From assembly GCF_004332295.1 (NCBI RefSeq), contig NZ_RXLP01000014.1:32567-96566 (forward strand): a stretch of DNA of 64,000 nt, in the 5' to 3' direction. Below are positions 34,877 to 43,279 of this stretch, piece by piece (the first letter of the stretch is position 1; each line of letters starts with the position of its first letter). The translations under genes and the position numbers were made by a program. Origin of the DNA: Alloscardovia theropitheci. GTDB taxonomy: Bacteria; Actinomycetota; Actinomycetes; Actinomycetales; Bifidobacteriaceae. The notes beneath the pieces were generated by a model. That model ran no database searches, was not told the DNA's origin, and was given only the letters and a program-made list of their open reading frames with translations.

Positions 34877-35743
34877 CTACACGCGCTTTTTCAATGCCGA
34901 ATGTACGCTTTTAATCAGTACAACTACTAAGAACGCAATGAATCCCCATTGGTTAATCTGTGGTGTGAGACCGCTAGCGATAATGCCACCAATTGGAGTG
35001 GTTACCAAAGCAATAACACCGATAATCGCTGCAGCTCGAATATCTACGAGTCCAGCTTTTATATTGCTCACCGTGCCTGAAACAGCTCCCGGCATAATTG
35101 CCAGTAGAGATGTTCCACGTGAAACCAAATCGCTCGCACCAAACACGGCGCTCATACCTGGCACAAGAATTGCGCCTCCACCAACGCCTAATAATGCCGC
35201 CAAAATTCCCGCGACCATTCCCAAAATAATCATTCCTAATGCCGTCCACGGCGTGAGAACGACATGAGACGCGCGTGAAGGAGTATCCGTGAATTGTTGA
35301 ATGATAATCAGCGCAATAAAGAAAACAAATACCCAACGCAAGATTCTTTCAGGAAGAATGTGAAGTAGTCGAGCGCCGATGAGTGCCCCAGAGATGGAAC
35401 CAACAATAATGAAACATCCCATTGCCCAGTGAACGTTCCCAGCAATTGAGTATGATACGATTCCTCCCAAACTAGCAAGGGGCATAGCTGCCAAAGAAGT
35501 AGCTGAAGAACGACGTTGCGAAAAACCACACAGCATCAATCCCGGCACCATCACCGTACCGCCGCCCACACCAAATAACCCTGATAAAAGACCCGCTGCT
35601 AATCCAACGAGGATAATGAGGCCGATGCGCGAGGGCGGGAATGAAGTTGATTGTGATGGCGAGGACAAGCTCGAAGATGCTAACGGAGCCGACATTGAGG
35701 ATTCAGATGAGTTCTCTGTAGTTTCATTCATTTCGCGAGACAT
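34877..35743 (-). CDS. TauE/SafE-family sulfite/anion exporter
   Basis: About 288 residues from the ATG at 35743; a GTG at 35818 would add 25 residues, and neither has a good ribosome site. After a Ser-rich cytoplasmic N-terminus come eight or so helices in two repeats, each opening with a Gly-rich motif: AAGLLSGLFGVGGGTVMVPGLML and VAGILAALLGVGGGAILVPGMSAVFG. These duplicated GxxGxGGGxxxVP motifs define TauE/SafE (DUF81) permeases. Substrate is probably a sulfur-containing anion. It is flanked by the twin RNAs, and copy B is transcribed away from its promoter region. A bidirectional stem AGCGCG/CGCGCT (34860-34887) overlaps its stop codon. Confidence 0.88.
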   Translation of the reverse strand: MSREMNETTENSSESSMSAPLASSSLSSPSQSTSFPPSRIGLIILVGLAAGLLSGLFGVGGGTVMVPGLMLCGFSQRRSSATSLAAMPLASLGGIVSYSIAGNVHWAMGCFIIVGSISGALIGARLLHILPERILRWVFVFFIALIIIQQFTDTPSRASHVVLTPWTALGMIILGMVAGILAALLGVGGGAILVPGMSAVFGASDLVSRGTSLLAIMPGAVSGTVSNIKAGLVDIRAAAIIGVIALVTTPIGGIIASGLTPQINQWGFIAFLVVVLIKSVHSALKKRV

Positions 35744-35861
35744 ACATGTAGTTATATCGCATGCAGGCGATGTCAATAACGCCAGACCAGTGATAACTTT
35801 GCTATGATTCTTGCGCACATGTACGTTTTTGCATAAGACTATGCATTAAATTTATGTTGAT

Positions 35862-36056
35862 TTGACCTTCTCAGCTTTCTTTCAGGTTGCTTACGGGGTG
35901 TCATTCAGGTTCATACGGTTACATATAAATCAACGCAAGGAACACCGCACAGGAACTACACAGAAGCTGAGCAGATGTTTCCCAAGAAAACTTAATCCCT
36001 TCTTCTCTTTCTCTCTCATTTGGGTAGATGATTAAAAGTCATCTGCCCAATTTTGT
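35862..36056 (+). ncRNA. twin structured small RNA, copy B
   Basis: Near copy of 34600-34795. CAGCTT (35872-35877) pairs with AAGCTG (35964-35969), and GGTGT (35897-35901) pairs with ACACC (35942-35946). The 32-base block 35941-35972 and the 28-base CU tract 35991-36018 are identical to copy A; changes between copies lie in loops and the linker. TTGCAT at 35830 with TTATGT 17 bases on could be its promoter. It ends in its own terminator and converges on the Panacea gene. Confidence 0.65.
36020..36054 (+). terminator. terminator of twin RNA copy B
   Basis: TTGGGTAGATGA (36020-36031) and TCATCTGCCCAA (36039-36050) pair with one mismatch, followed by TTTT. It may also serve the convergent Panacea gene on the minus strand. 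Confidence 0.8.
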
Positions 36057-36073
36057 TGGGGAACTTGTTTCAT

Positions 36074-36598
36074 TTAATATGAACCAAATCGAGTGAGCGC
36101 ACTCTCCCATTTATTTTTATTACAATCGATAAATTCTTTTATACTCCCACGATATCGCGGATAATCTTTTACATCATCGGAAGTAATAATATCTTCTGAA
36201 TCTATTGACCAGATCTCGCTATTCGTCTTACTCATCGCCCAACCACTTCTAGCTCGCTGTACGAATTCCAATAAATCAAATACAGTCATCCAACCATACT
36301 TTTCCATGACATGATCAATTATCTGCGAGAGTTGTATATCATCCGCAGAATAGAGACCGTCAGTGCTTTTCAGAATTCGTTCATGCCCATATTCACGAAA
36401 TTCGGCATAGACAGAGAAAACTACAGGACCTGCTTCCCAACCAAAAATTGGATCATCGAACAACGGATGTCCACAGCGTCGAATCGACTCAACTTGAGAA
36501 TAATATAAGAATATATTCAACGTTAAATTCGTAAGAAAAATATTCTCTGCATATCTACGGATAATAGCTTGTGCTACGTTTAGAGCCGAAAATGTCAT
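36074..36598 (-). CDS. Panacea-domain (SocA-like, DUF4065) protein
   Basis: 174 residues. NVAQAIIRRYAENIFLTNLTLNIFLYYSQVESIRRCGHPLFDDPIFGWEAGPVVFSVYAEFREYGHERI matches the Panacea fold: a helix-rich start with YYSQ, then LFDDxIxxWExGPVVxxVYxxF. Panacea proteins serve as antitoxins in many toxin-antitoxin pairs and as proteolytic adaptors (SocA). No small toxin adjoins; instead it is the third gene after a PLD-helicase and a NUDIX hydrolase. Its ribosome site is buried in a perfect hairpin (36601-36628), implying translational control. Confidence 0.8.
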   Translation of the reverse strand: MTFSALNVAQAIIRRYAENIFLTNLTLNIFLYYSQVESIRRCGHPLFDDPIFGWEAGPVVFSVYAEFREYGHERILKSTDGLYSADDIQLSQIIDHVMEKYGWMTVFDLLEFVQRARSGWAMSKTNSEIWSIDSEDIITSDDVKDYPRYRGSIKEFIDCNKNKWESALTRFGSY

Positions 36599-36600
36599 CT

Positions 36601-36628
36601 AAGCTCTCCTTTCCTTTCTGGAGAGCTT
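36601..36628 (-). promoter_or_regulatory. hairpin sequestering the Panacea ribosome-binding site
   Basis: On the minus strand AAGCTCTCC, a 10-base loop, then GGAGAGCTT, then AG and the ATG. The GGAGAG that serves as Shine-Dalgarno (5 bases before the start) is the 3' arm of a perfect 9-bp stem, so initiation should need melting or an alternative pairing. Confidence 0.75.
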
Positions 36629-36720
36629 AATAATTACTGCCTTTAAAATAAAGGAGCGTAACCACAAGATCTACTAACGATCTACGATCTTTGTTTTGTA
36701 TGACTTATGCACTGCCTAAA

Positions 36721-37113
36721 TCATTCGGCACTTAAAAGTACAACGGCCTCACGGTCCACAGGTGCCCATTCTAGAGTTCCCAATTCACTCGGCGCAAGCC
36801 AACATGAATCCTGATGCTCAAGCAATTTCAATTCGCCCGAAACCAAATGAGCGCGATAAGTTTTCATGACAACGGTACCGAACTCATAATCGAAAGACGC
36901 TTCGTTAACAAAACTGATTACTTCGATATCTGCGCCGAATTCTTCCTTAATCTCGCGAACCAATGCCTGCTCAGGGGTCTCGCCTTCCTCAATCTTTCCT
37001 CCAGGAAACTCCCAAAATCCGCCAAGCGCTTTATCTACTGGGCGTTGCGCGCAGAAGATTTTGCCTTCTTGCATGATAGCGGCTGCGACTACTTTGATGA
37101 TTTTGTGTGACAC
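36721..37113 (-). CDS. NUDIX hydrolase (MutT-like)
   Basis: 130 residues. KVVAAAIMQEGKIFCAQRPVDKALGGFWEFPGGKIEEGETPEQALVREIKEEFGADI contains a complete NUDIX box (GGKIEEGETPEQALVREIKEEFGAD) and the FWEFPGGK lead-in of 8-oxo-dGTP/pyrophosphohydrolase MutT proteins. The start is a GTG at 37113; its AGGAG site lies across the stop codon of the helicase gene, so the two are translationally coupled. A NUDIX gene next to a DUF3427 helicase recurs in bacteria, which suggests a functional pair rather than general housekeeping. Confidence 0.9.
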   Translation of the reverse strand: MSHKIIKVVAAAIMQEGKIFCAQRPVDKALGGFWEFPGGKIEEGETPEQALVREIKEEFGADIEVISFVNEASFDYEFGTVVMKTYRAHLVSGELKLLEHQDSCWLAPSELGTLEWAPVDREAVVLLSAE

Positions 37114-37117
37114 GGGT

Positions 37118-38581
37118 TTACTCCTGGGTTAGATAACGGTATAGCGAAGGTTCTACTGGTGTATCAAGATCGAAAAGCATGTGCACAAGACCTTTTCCTG
37201 TCTTTTCTTGTACGATCTCTTCGGCGCTCCCTAAGACATAATGTATTCTACCAAGATAGTAGAACTCATGACCTTCATTATCATCCTTCTTGACATACAA
37301 CTCTAAGCGTAAATTGCTAGCTTCAGAGTCAGTAATTGCACGTACATCATTTGATGATAAGCTTCTTCCTACTGTTGATTCCCAGCCAAGTGTGGATTCA
37401 TCTATAAACCCATCTTTGTACTTTATCGTCTCATTGATATTCTCATTCTTTTTATAAGTAACAAATACAGGACAACTATGTGAATACCTATCGATCTTAT
37501 ACCCAGTCATAATAGGCTCATCTGATTTGAAATTCAGGAGTTTAAGAACATCACGTATCGTGTATTTACGTCCTATAGTAAATACCTCCGGATAAATTTC
37601 TTGCTTCGATCGTCCAACAGCAATAATGTCGTTAAACAACTTTGCATAGTTCTTATTAAGACTCAAAGATCGCATCACATCAGAATTCAAATAAAACTTA
37701 CCCTCATTCTCCTGCACTAGGGGCACCGTACCGTAACGTTTGCGCTCAGTAGCTTTCAAGAAGGAAAGGTCAAGCACTCGTTTTACAGACTCAAGCACTT
37801 CTTTGTCAGTACTTACTCCAATTGAATTGAGCGTATCAATCCAACTCTGTTCCGATATGATCCCATCATTATTTACGAGCAATTCAAGAAGTACTAGATC
37901 CTGTTGGCGTTTACCCGGCGCAAGCTCAAAAGTAACGAACTCTAAATAACGTTTCTCTACATCTGAAAGAACGATTCTTTCTGTTTCGTCACTGAATTTA
38001 TTGATAACATCTGCATAACTTCTAAAATAAGCCCTATTTTCGAAGAATACCAGAGGCTCCACGCTCTTGTTGATAACAAAATCGTAAAGATAAGGAATTC
38101 GTCCAAGACGATTTTTAAGACTTACAAATATCTCTTCCAAATTCTTAACACTTGAGTACGGTGCTTTACTAATCGATTTAAATATCTGGTCACGCGCTAT
38201 CTTTTCAAAATTGATAGTTGTCAATCCTTGAAGCGAAAATGGTTGGCGAACATCACGACGATAATTATCCTTATTCATCGACTGATCACCGAATAAAGCG
38301 ATAGGAATGAGGTAATTATTTTTATAATTACCAATGAAATCAATCACCGTTACATACTCTTTTGAATGGAATTTACGCAGCCCTCGTCCAAGCTGCTGAA
38401 CAAATATAATACTCGATTGCGTATTTCGAAGCATGACTACTTGATTAATACATGGAATATCAATACCTTCATTGAATATATCAACTACAAGTATGTAATC
38501 AATTGCCCCATTTTCTAAGTTCGTTACAGTTTGTTCACGGTATTCTTGGGAATCCTCACCAGTTAATGCCACTGTCTTCAA
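37118..38581 (-). CDS. DUF3427 helicase, C-terminal part (downstream of frameshift)
   Basis: The frame is open up to the frameshift near 38690 and restores the expected helicase sequence (INYYGHQGDTVHGLIFCSCKKEAKELSELL, then KTVALTGEDSQEYREQTV). It holds the second RecA domain, with DYILVVDIFNEGIDIPCINQVVMLRNTQSSIIFVQQLGRGLRK, including the conserved QxxGRxxR motif VI. A long C-terminal DUF3427 region follows (about 300 residues), covering YPEVFTIGRKYTIRDVLKLLNF and the RLELYVKKDDNEGHEFYYLGRIHYV segment. As annotated, the ATG at 38581 is only an internal Met. Confidence 0.85.
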   Translation of the reverse strand: MKTVALTGEDSQEYREQTVTNLENGAIDYILVVDIFNEGIDIPCINQVVMLRNTQSSIIFVQQLGRGLRKFHSKEYVTVIDFIGNYKNNYLIPIALFGDQSMNKDNYRRDVRQPFSLQGLTTINFEKIARDQIFKSISKAPYSSVKNLEEIFVSLKNRLGRIPYLYDFVINKSVEPLVFFENRAYFRSYADVINKFSDETERIVLSDVEKRYLEFVTFELAPGKRQQDLVLLELLVNNDGIISEQSWIDTLNSIGVSTDKEVLESVKRVLDLSFLKATERKRYGTVPLVQENEGKFYLNSDVMRSLSLNKNYAKLFNDIIAVGRSKQEIYPEVFTIGRKYTIRDVLKLLNFKSDEPIMTGYKIDRYSHSCPVFVTYKKNENINETIKYKDGFIDESTLGWESTVGRSLSSNDVRAITDSEASNLRLELYVKKDDNEGHEFYYLGRIHYVLGSAEEIVQEKTGKGLVHMLFDLDTPVEPSLYRYLTQE

Positions 38582-38612
38582 CCCACGCTGGTTAAGAAGT
38601 TCAGAAAGCTCT

Positions 38613-39995
38613 TTAGCTTCTTTTTTGCACGAGCAAAAAATTAAACCATGTACGGTATCGCCTTGATGCCCATAATAGTTTATTTTTTTCTAGGATATGA
38701 TCTACACGATCCTCCGACACTAAATCAGAAAAACTTACTTCGTCATTCAGCAGTTCCCCGTTAATTTCAATATCAGTCACGCCATAGTACATAAAAGGAC
38801 ACAATAAGCCCTCGTCTAAAGCATCTTTCAAACGAATTTCGTATGCTACATTATAGTCAAATAATTCATAGATGCTTTGCCCATCAGTTCGTTCAGGAGT
38901 AGCAGTCATCCCCATAAGAAATTGTGGCTCAAAGTAATCCATAACTTTTTTATAAGTCTTTGCTGAAGATTTATGAACTTCATCAACTAAAATATAGTCA
39001 AAACGTTTCCGATCAAAACTATGAAGATTTTCATCCCTTTCAAGAGTTTGGATCGTTGAAAAAACATACTTCTTATTTGAGATATCAGAGCCACTTTTGT
39101 ATATACATGCTTCACTCGGGTCAAAGCCTATTACTTTTTGAAAACTTTTTAGCGCTTTTCTAAGTATTTGTTCGCGATGTACAACAAAAAGGACTCTTTC
39201 AAGGTGTGATTGTTTCACATCAAATGCAGAAAGATACGTCTTCCCCGTCCCCGTTGCGCTAATCACTAAAGCACGTCGTTGCCCTGCATCGCGTGCTTCC
39301 TGAAGACTCTTCAATGCCTCTTCTTGCATCTTATTAGGAATAATAGTCCCCTCGGTATTTATACGAGTCTCTTCACGCTCGAAAAATCGTTTCGCCGAAG
39401 GATTACGAGTTTGGTTATATCGATCAATTAGTTCCTCAGTTAGAGGGTCTGACATATCCCATACACGTTTAAATTCTTCTTGTGTACGATGGACAATATC
39501 TCCATTTTCCGCAGAAGTTAGCTTAATATTCCATTCATAATTCTTTTTAAGCGCATTCGCGGTTAAATTTGAACTACCCGAAATAATTACTTTCTGTCCG
39601 CCACGCTCAAACATGTAATATTTGGCGTGTAATTGTAGTTCTGGTGGAGACATACGCACTTCAACATTTTTAAACTTGAGAAGCTCCCGCAAAGCCAGAG
39701 GATCATTAAAATCAAGATACGGCGAAATGATTATCTTCCCGTGTATGCCACGCTCAGCTAGATCAAATAGCTGAGTCTTAATCATGCCAATACCAGACTG
39801 AGTGACGAATGCTACAGAGAAGTAAAAAGCATCACAGCGTCTTAATTCATCATCAATATCCGAGATTACATAACGTTCTTCATCAGGATTATTAACCAAG
39901 ATTCTCGGCGCATAAGTCTTATCCGAATGCATCTTCGCATCCATAAAACCATATTGAAGAGACTCTAATAAGCTCGATTGAAAATTATCTTCCAT
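38613..39995 (-). CDS. PLD-nuclease/DEAD helicase, N-terminal part (ends at frameshift)
   Basis: 460 residues. The N-terminus (about 40-200) is a phospholipase-D-type nuclease domain with ELQLHAKYYMFERGGQKVIISGSSNLTANAL: the HxK-like pair (H, K) and a following SGSSNLT. A superfamily 2 helicase domain starts near residue 222 (PNKMQEEALKSLQEARDAGQRRALVISATGTGKTYLSAFD, Walker A; DYILVDEVHKSSAKTY, DEVH box; LMGMTATPERTDG, motif III). After VDHILEK the frame runs into KLLWASRRYRTWF and stops. Restoring one base in an A7 tract rejoins it to the next gene as one protein of about 950 residues. First gene of the operon. Confidence 0.85.
   Translation of the reverse strand: MEDNFQSSLLESLQYGFMDAKMHSDKTYAPRILVNNPDEERYVISDIDDELRRCDAFYFSVAFVTQSGIGMIKTQLFDLAERGIHGKIIISPYLDFNDPLALRELLKFKNVEVRMSPPELQLHAKYYMFERGGQKVIISGSSNLTANALKKNYEWNIKLTSAENGDIVHRTQEEFKRVWDMSDPLTEELIDRYNQTRNPSAKRFFEREETRINTEGTIIPNKMQEEALKSLQEARDAGQRRALVISATGTGKTYLSAFDVKQSHLERVLFVVHREQILRKALKSFQKVIGFDPSEACIYKSGSDISNKKYVFSTIQTLERDENLHSFDRKRFDYILVDEVHKSSAKTYKKVMDYFEPQFLMGMTATPERTDGQSIYELFDYNVAYEIRLKDALDEGLLCPFMYYGVTDIEINGELLNDEVSFSDLVSEDRVDHILEKNKLLWASRRYRTWFNFLLVQKRS
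38683..38689 (-). other. A7 (coding strand) slippage site causing the helicase frameshift
   Basis: The plus strand shows T7 at 38683-38689. Read with seven A the frame goes LEKNKLLW; with six A it goes LEKINYYGHQGDTVHGLIFC and continues into the downstream frame. The homopolymer sits exactly at the break, so slippage (biological or in sequencing) is the simplest cause. Confidence 0.9.
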
Positions 39996-40050
39996 TTACT
40001 CACCTCTGAATCTCAGCCGTATCTCACACCAGGATAATCGAATAAGACGA

Positions 40051-40086
40051 TAAAAGGTGGGCTACTACTTATAGCATCCCACCTTT
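40051..40086 (-). terminator. terminator of the GH13 gene
   Basis: AAAGGTGGG (40053-40061) and CCCACCTTT (40078-40086) form a perfect 9-bp stem; on the minus strand it is followed by TTTTA. It separates the GH13 gene from the downstream helicase operon. Confidence 0.75.
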
Positions 40087-40099
40087 CATGCTTTTACTT

Positions 40100-42058
40100 C
40101 TACACCCTCACAGCCATAGCAGTCCACGGATTCAAAGTACCAGCTCTCAACTGCTCATTCAGCGAAACAGTATCCGTTTCATTCGTTATAGCGATATCCC
40201 ATTCTCGCCCATTCTCGGAAGCTTGGCCCGCCCTTGCCTCTTCAAGCAACGCCAGAGTCTGCTCTGGAATTTCGACCTCATCACCGCTCATGTTTCCAAA
40301 TACGAGAAGTTTCTCAGCCGAAGACGAGTCTTCGCTTTCAGCCTCAGCATAACCCTCTCCATCACCAGTCTCAAGAGTTCTCACAAACGCATACACATCA
40401 CGCGAGTCTTCGTCAATCGCCTTCCAATCGCCTAACGCCACGACCTCAGACTCATGACGGAGCTCAATAAGTCGCTTATAGAAAGACCAAACGGATTCGC
40501 TATCATTCACCTGAGAAGCAGCATTAATTACTGCTTTATTCGCGTTAACCCCAAGCCATGGCTCGGCGCTGAGACCTCCCTTAGCGCCCTCATCCACACC
40601 AGCTCCGTCGCTCTCCCCCTTACCTGCAGTGAACCCCGCATACTTCGAATCATCCCATTGCATTGGCGTACGCGCATTGTCACGACCGACGCGTTTGATT
40701 CCCGCCATCATTTCCTCAGGAGTAAGTACTCCTGCACCGACGAGCTGATGATACATGTTGATGGATTCGAGGTCTTCAAACTGATCAAGCGTTGTATAGT
40801 CGGCATTGGTCATGCCGAGTTCTTCGCCTTGATAGATATATGGCGTTCCCTTATGCATGTGCAAAATTAATGCCAGTGCCTTTGCAGAGCGTACACGCAT
40901 TTCTTCCGACGAATCATCACCCCAGCGCGACACTGAACGTGGCTGATCGTGATTGCAGAAGAAGAGCGACGTCCATCCGCCATTTTCTGCGATAGATTCG
41001 TACTTCTTAAAGCATGGTCGCACATCTCTAAACGGCTGTTCAGTAACTCCCCATTTGCCGCCAGGACCATACGTATTGATATCCACGTGCTCGAAGAGGA
41101 AAAGCATGTCGAGTTCGCGATTTTCTGGTTTGGTCACGGTTACAGCGCGCTCAGTACTAATTCCTGGAGCCTCGCCAACCGTCAGATAGCCGTCTCGCCC
41201 GTCGAAGACCGCTCGATGCATTTCATTCAAAAATTCGTCTAAACGAGGACCATCCGAGCAGTCAGCAAAAGGATTAACATAACCGTCAGGACCAGCCTCT
41301 CGCATCTCAATTAACGATCCCTCTACCCCAGGCAAAAGACCATTTTCATCGTATTTTTTCGAAATGAGCGAGATAACATCCATGCGGAAACCGTCGATTC
41401 CACGGTCCATCCACCAGTTCATCATCTCATATACAGCTTGGCGCATGTCAGAATTTTCCCAGTTGAGGTCTGGCTGCTTCTTACTAAATTGATGGAAGAA
41501 ATACTGTCCGCGCTCAGGCACCCATTGCCACGCAGAACCACCGAAGTACGAACCCCAATTATTTGGCTCAGCGCCCGGTTCGCCTCCTACAAATCCTTCA
41601 CGAGGATCTTGCCATATATACCAATCATCATGCTGCCCATCGCGTGTGGCAGAGCCTTTAAACCATGCATGTTCATCTGAAGTATGGTTGACGACCAAAT
41701 CCATAATGACTTTGAGCCCCAACTCGTGCGCACGAGCAAGCAACTCATCCATATCCTCAAGAGTTCCAAACATTGGGTCAATATCTTGATAATCAGAGAT
41801 GTCATACCCGTTATCATCTTGAGGAGATTTATACACAGGCGAAAGCCAAATAACATCTACTCCCAAGTCTGCAAGGTAGCTCAAACGTGAGGTAATTCCA
41901 GGGATATCGCCCATTCCGTCGCCATTCGAGTCTTGGAATGATCGAGGATAAACCTGATATACGACTGCGTTGGACCACCAGCTCGTGTTCTTATCCTTCG
42001 CGTCCTTCGCATCCTTCGCATTGCTGTTCTCGAAACTCTTTCGATTGAAATCAGTCAT
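40100..42058 (-). CDS. GH13 alpha-glucosidase (oligo-1,6-glucosidase type)
   Basis: About 652 residues from the ATG at 42058, fixed by GGGGAG four bases upstream. GH13 landmarks: WWSNAVVYQVYPRSFQDSNGDGMGDIPGI, DLVVNHTSDEHAWF, GIDGFRMDVISLISK (nucleophile Asp), TVGEAPGIS (acid/base Glu in GEAP) and FCNHDQPRSVSRWGDD (stabiliser Asp). These mark an exo-acting alpha-glucosidase of the oligo-1,6-glucosidase/trehalulose type; no signal peptide, so cytoplasmic. The N-terminus carries a short KDAKDAKDK repeat, seen in DNA as a 9-base repeat near 42000. Upstream is an ATTGCACA repeat array. Confidence 0.93.
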   Translation of the reverse strand: MTDFNRKSFENSNAKDAKDAKDKNTSWWSNAVVYQVYPRSFQDSNGDGMGDIPGITSRLSYLADLGVDVIWLSPVYKSPQDDNGYDISDYQDIDPMFGTLEDMDELLARAHELGLKVIMDLVVNHTSDEHAWFKGSATRDGQHDDWYIWQDPREGFVGGEPGAEPNNWGSYFGGSAWQWVPERGQYFFHQFSKKQPDLNWENSDMRQAVYEMMNWWMDRGIDGFRMDVISLISKKYDENGLLPGVEGSLIEMREAGPDGYVNPFADCSDGPRLDEFLNEMHRAVFDGRDGYLTVGEAPGISTERAVTVTKPENRELDMLFLFEHVDINTYGPGGKWGVTEQPFRDVRPCFKKYESIAENGGWTSLFFCNHDQPRSVSRWGDDSSEEMRVRSAKALALILHMHKGTPYIYQGEELGMTNADYTTLDQFEDLESINMYHQLVGAGVLTPEEMMAGIKRVGRDNARTPMQWDDSKYAGFTAGKGESDGAGVDEGAKGGLSAEPWLGVNANKAVINAASQVNDSESVWSFYKRLIELRHESEVVALGDWKAIDEDSRDVYAFVRTLETGDGEGYAEAESEDSSSAEKLLVFGNMSGDEVEIPEQTLALLEEARAGQASENGREWDIAITNETDTVSLNEQLRAGTLNPWTAMAVRV

Positions 42059-42071
42059 TTTTCTCCCCTCA

Positions 42072-42130
42072 TTGCACATTATGATGATTGCGTATCATGA
42101 TCATTGCACATCATGATGCATAATGCACAG
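42072..42130. repeat. ATTGCACA-type repeat array upstream of GH13 gene
   Basis: TTGCACA or a variant occurs at 42072, 42088, 42104 and, as ATGCACA, near 42123, with 16-base then about 19-base spacing; each is followed by ATNATGAT. It shares its core with the array at 23998-24086 in front of the amino acid permease. Confidence 0.6.
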
Positions 42131-42159
42131 CTGCTTATTCCATATATTTCTATCTAGAA

Positions 42160-42990
42160 TCATGCTACATCATCAATGTGCTTAATGAACTCTTCCAGTG
42201 TCCAACCACGATCCGTTATATATCGCGCGATATCCGGACCCACATAGCGATAATGCCAATCCTCATAGCCCACACCGGTAGATTTTTCGCCGCCCTGTGG
42301 AAAGCGTAGGATAAAGCCATATTGTGGTGCAATTTCCTGAATTTTTCGAGCTAGATCAGGATTTTGAGCATTCAGCTCTTCTTGGCTGCTCAAATCTACC
42401 GCTAGGCCAGTTTGATGTTCCGATGCTCCCGCCGGTTGCGAATAGGTTTTCACCTGCGTCTCCGCTTGTTCACGCGACCAGTCAGGATGAGCGCTCATCT
42501 CGTCATTCACATATCGCTCAAAAACCTCATGCTGATATTCGACACTGCGATAGCAGGAAATATAATGTACATTTCTATCAATTCTTTGAGCATGCGCAAG
42601 AAATTGTTCTAAATCTGATGCAATTCGCGAATCAACTGCACAGCGCGAATCAATCTGTGCCAGTGCCGGATTCATCTCTGGACGGGTATGCGTTCTATTA
42701 ACCAATACAAGACGCCAATCGTCGCTCGTAATTCCAAACTTTTGAGCGATGGTTTGCTTTTTAAGATTTTTTTGTTTTTGAAATTTGCCGCGTGAAGATT
42801 GACGCGTTTGGGCTTCTTTCGAGCGATCTGAGAGCACGTGTGTTTGCTGGGATGAATGAGTGTGGTGTGAAGAGTCTACATGTATGAAATGAAGCAAACC
42901 TGTTCCCCAGCACAGCAAAAGAACCCCTAGAACGACGACCATGATCGCTACTACGGTACGTGTTATCTGCCTTTTCCACGACTTTTGCAC
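42160..42990 (-). CDS. VanY-like D-alanyl-D-alanine carboxypeptidase (peptidase M15)
   Basis: 276 residues. One N-terminal membrane helix (TVVAIMVVVLGVLLLCWGTGLL), a basic Ser/Gln/Lys linker, then the M15B metallopeptidase domain: ISCYRSVEYQHEVFERYV, GASEHQTGLAVDLSS (Zn ligands His and Asp in the SxHxxGxAxD motif) and GYEDWHYRYVG (third His). It removes the terminal D-Ala from peptidoglycan stems or related dipeptides. No vanHAX-type genes adjoin, so this is wall maintenance rather than glycopeptide resistance. Confidence 0.88.
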   Translation of the reverse strand: MQKSWKRQITRTVVAIMVVVLGVLLLCWGTGLLHFIHVDSSHHTHSSQQTHVLSDRSKEAQTRQSSRGKFQKQKNLKKQTIAQKFGITSDDWRLVLVNRTHTRPEMNPALAQIDSRCAVDSRIASDLEQFLAHAQRIDRNVHYISCYRSVEYQHEVFERYVNDEMSAHPDWSREQAETQVKTYSQPAGASEHQTGLAVDLSSQEELNAQNPDLARKIQEIAPQYGFILRFPQGGEKSTGVGYEDWHYRYVGPDIARYITDRGWTLEEFIKHIDDVA

Positions 42991-43150
42991 AGCTCAAGCT
43001 TACATCATTGTGACGTAGAAACTTCAGTTTCGAAGATTCCTCCGTATGAACGTTCTTTTGTGCATAACAGGTCACATTTTTGCGAAGGTCTCGCCTTTAC
43101 TCTTCAATACTCGACCCGTTTTACCCAAAAGGTTTCCCAAAAAAGGTTTC

Positions 43151-43186
43151 CGACAAAACGCCTTACCCAAAACATTTTGTCGAAAT
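43151..43186 (-). promoter_or_regulatory. inverted repeat between beta-lactamase-like and VanY-like genes
   Basis: CGACAAAA and TTTTGTCG (about 43151-43158 and 43178-43186) form an 8-bp stem, next to two copies of AAAGGTTTCC (43128-43150). On the minus strand it lies after the beta-lactamase-like gene and before the peptidase; it may terminate or attenuate. The rest of 42991-43279 shows no gene. Confidence 0.4.
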
Positions 43187-43279
43187 GTTCTTCTCAGAAG
43201 ATAGATGTCCTGAGTTCCGTACGATATAAAAACCAATCAGAATGCCCAATAAATATTGATGCCTGGAACGCACTTACTA

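Noticed and set aside
38683..38689. Programmed ribosomal frameshift in the helicase
   Set aside because: There is no downstream stimulatory structure evident and no canonical slippery heptamer context; mutation, sequencing error or tract slippage are simpler.
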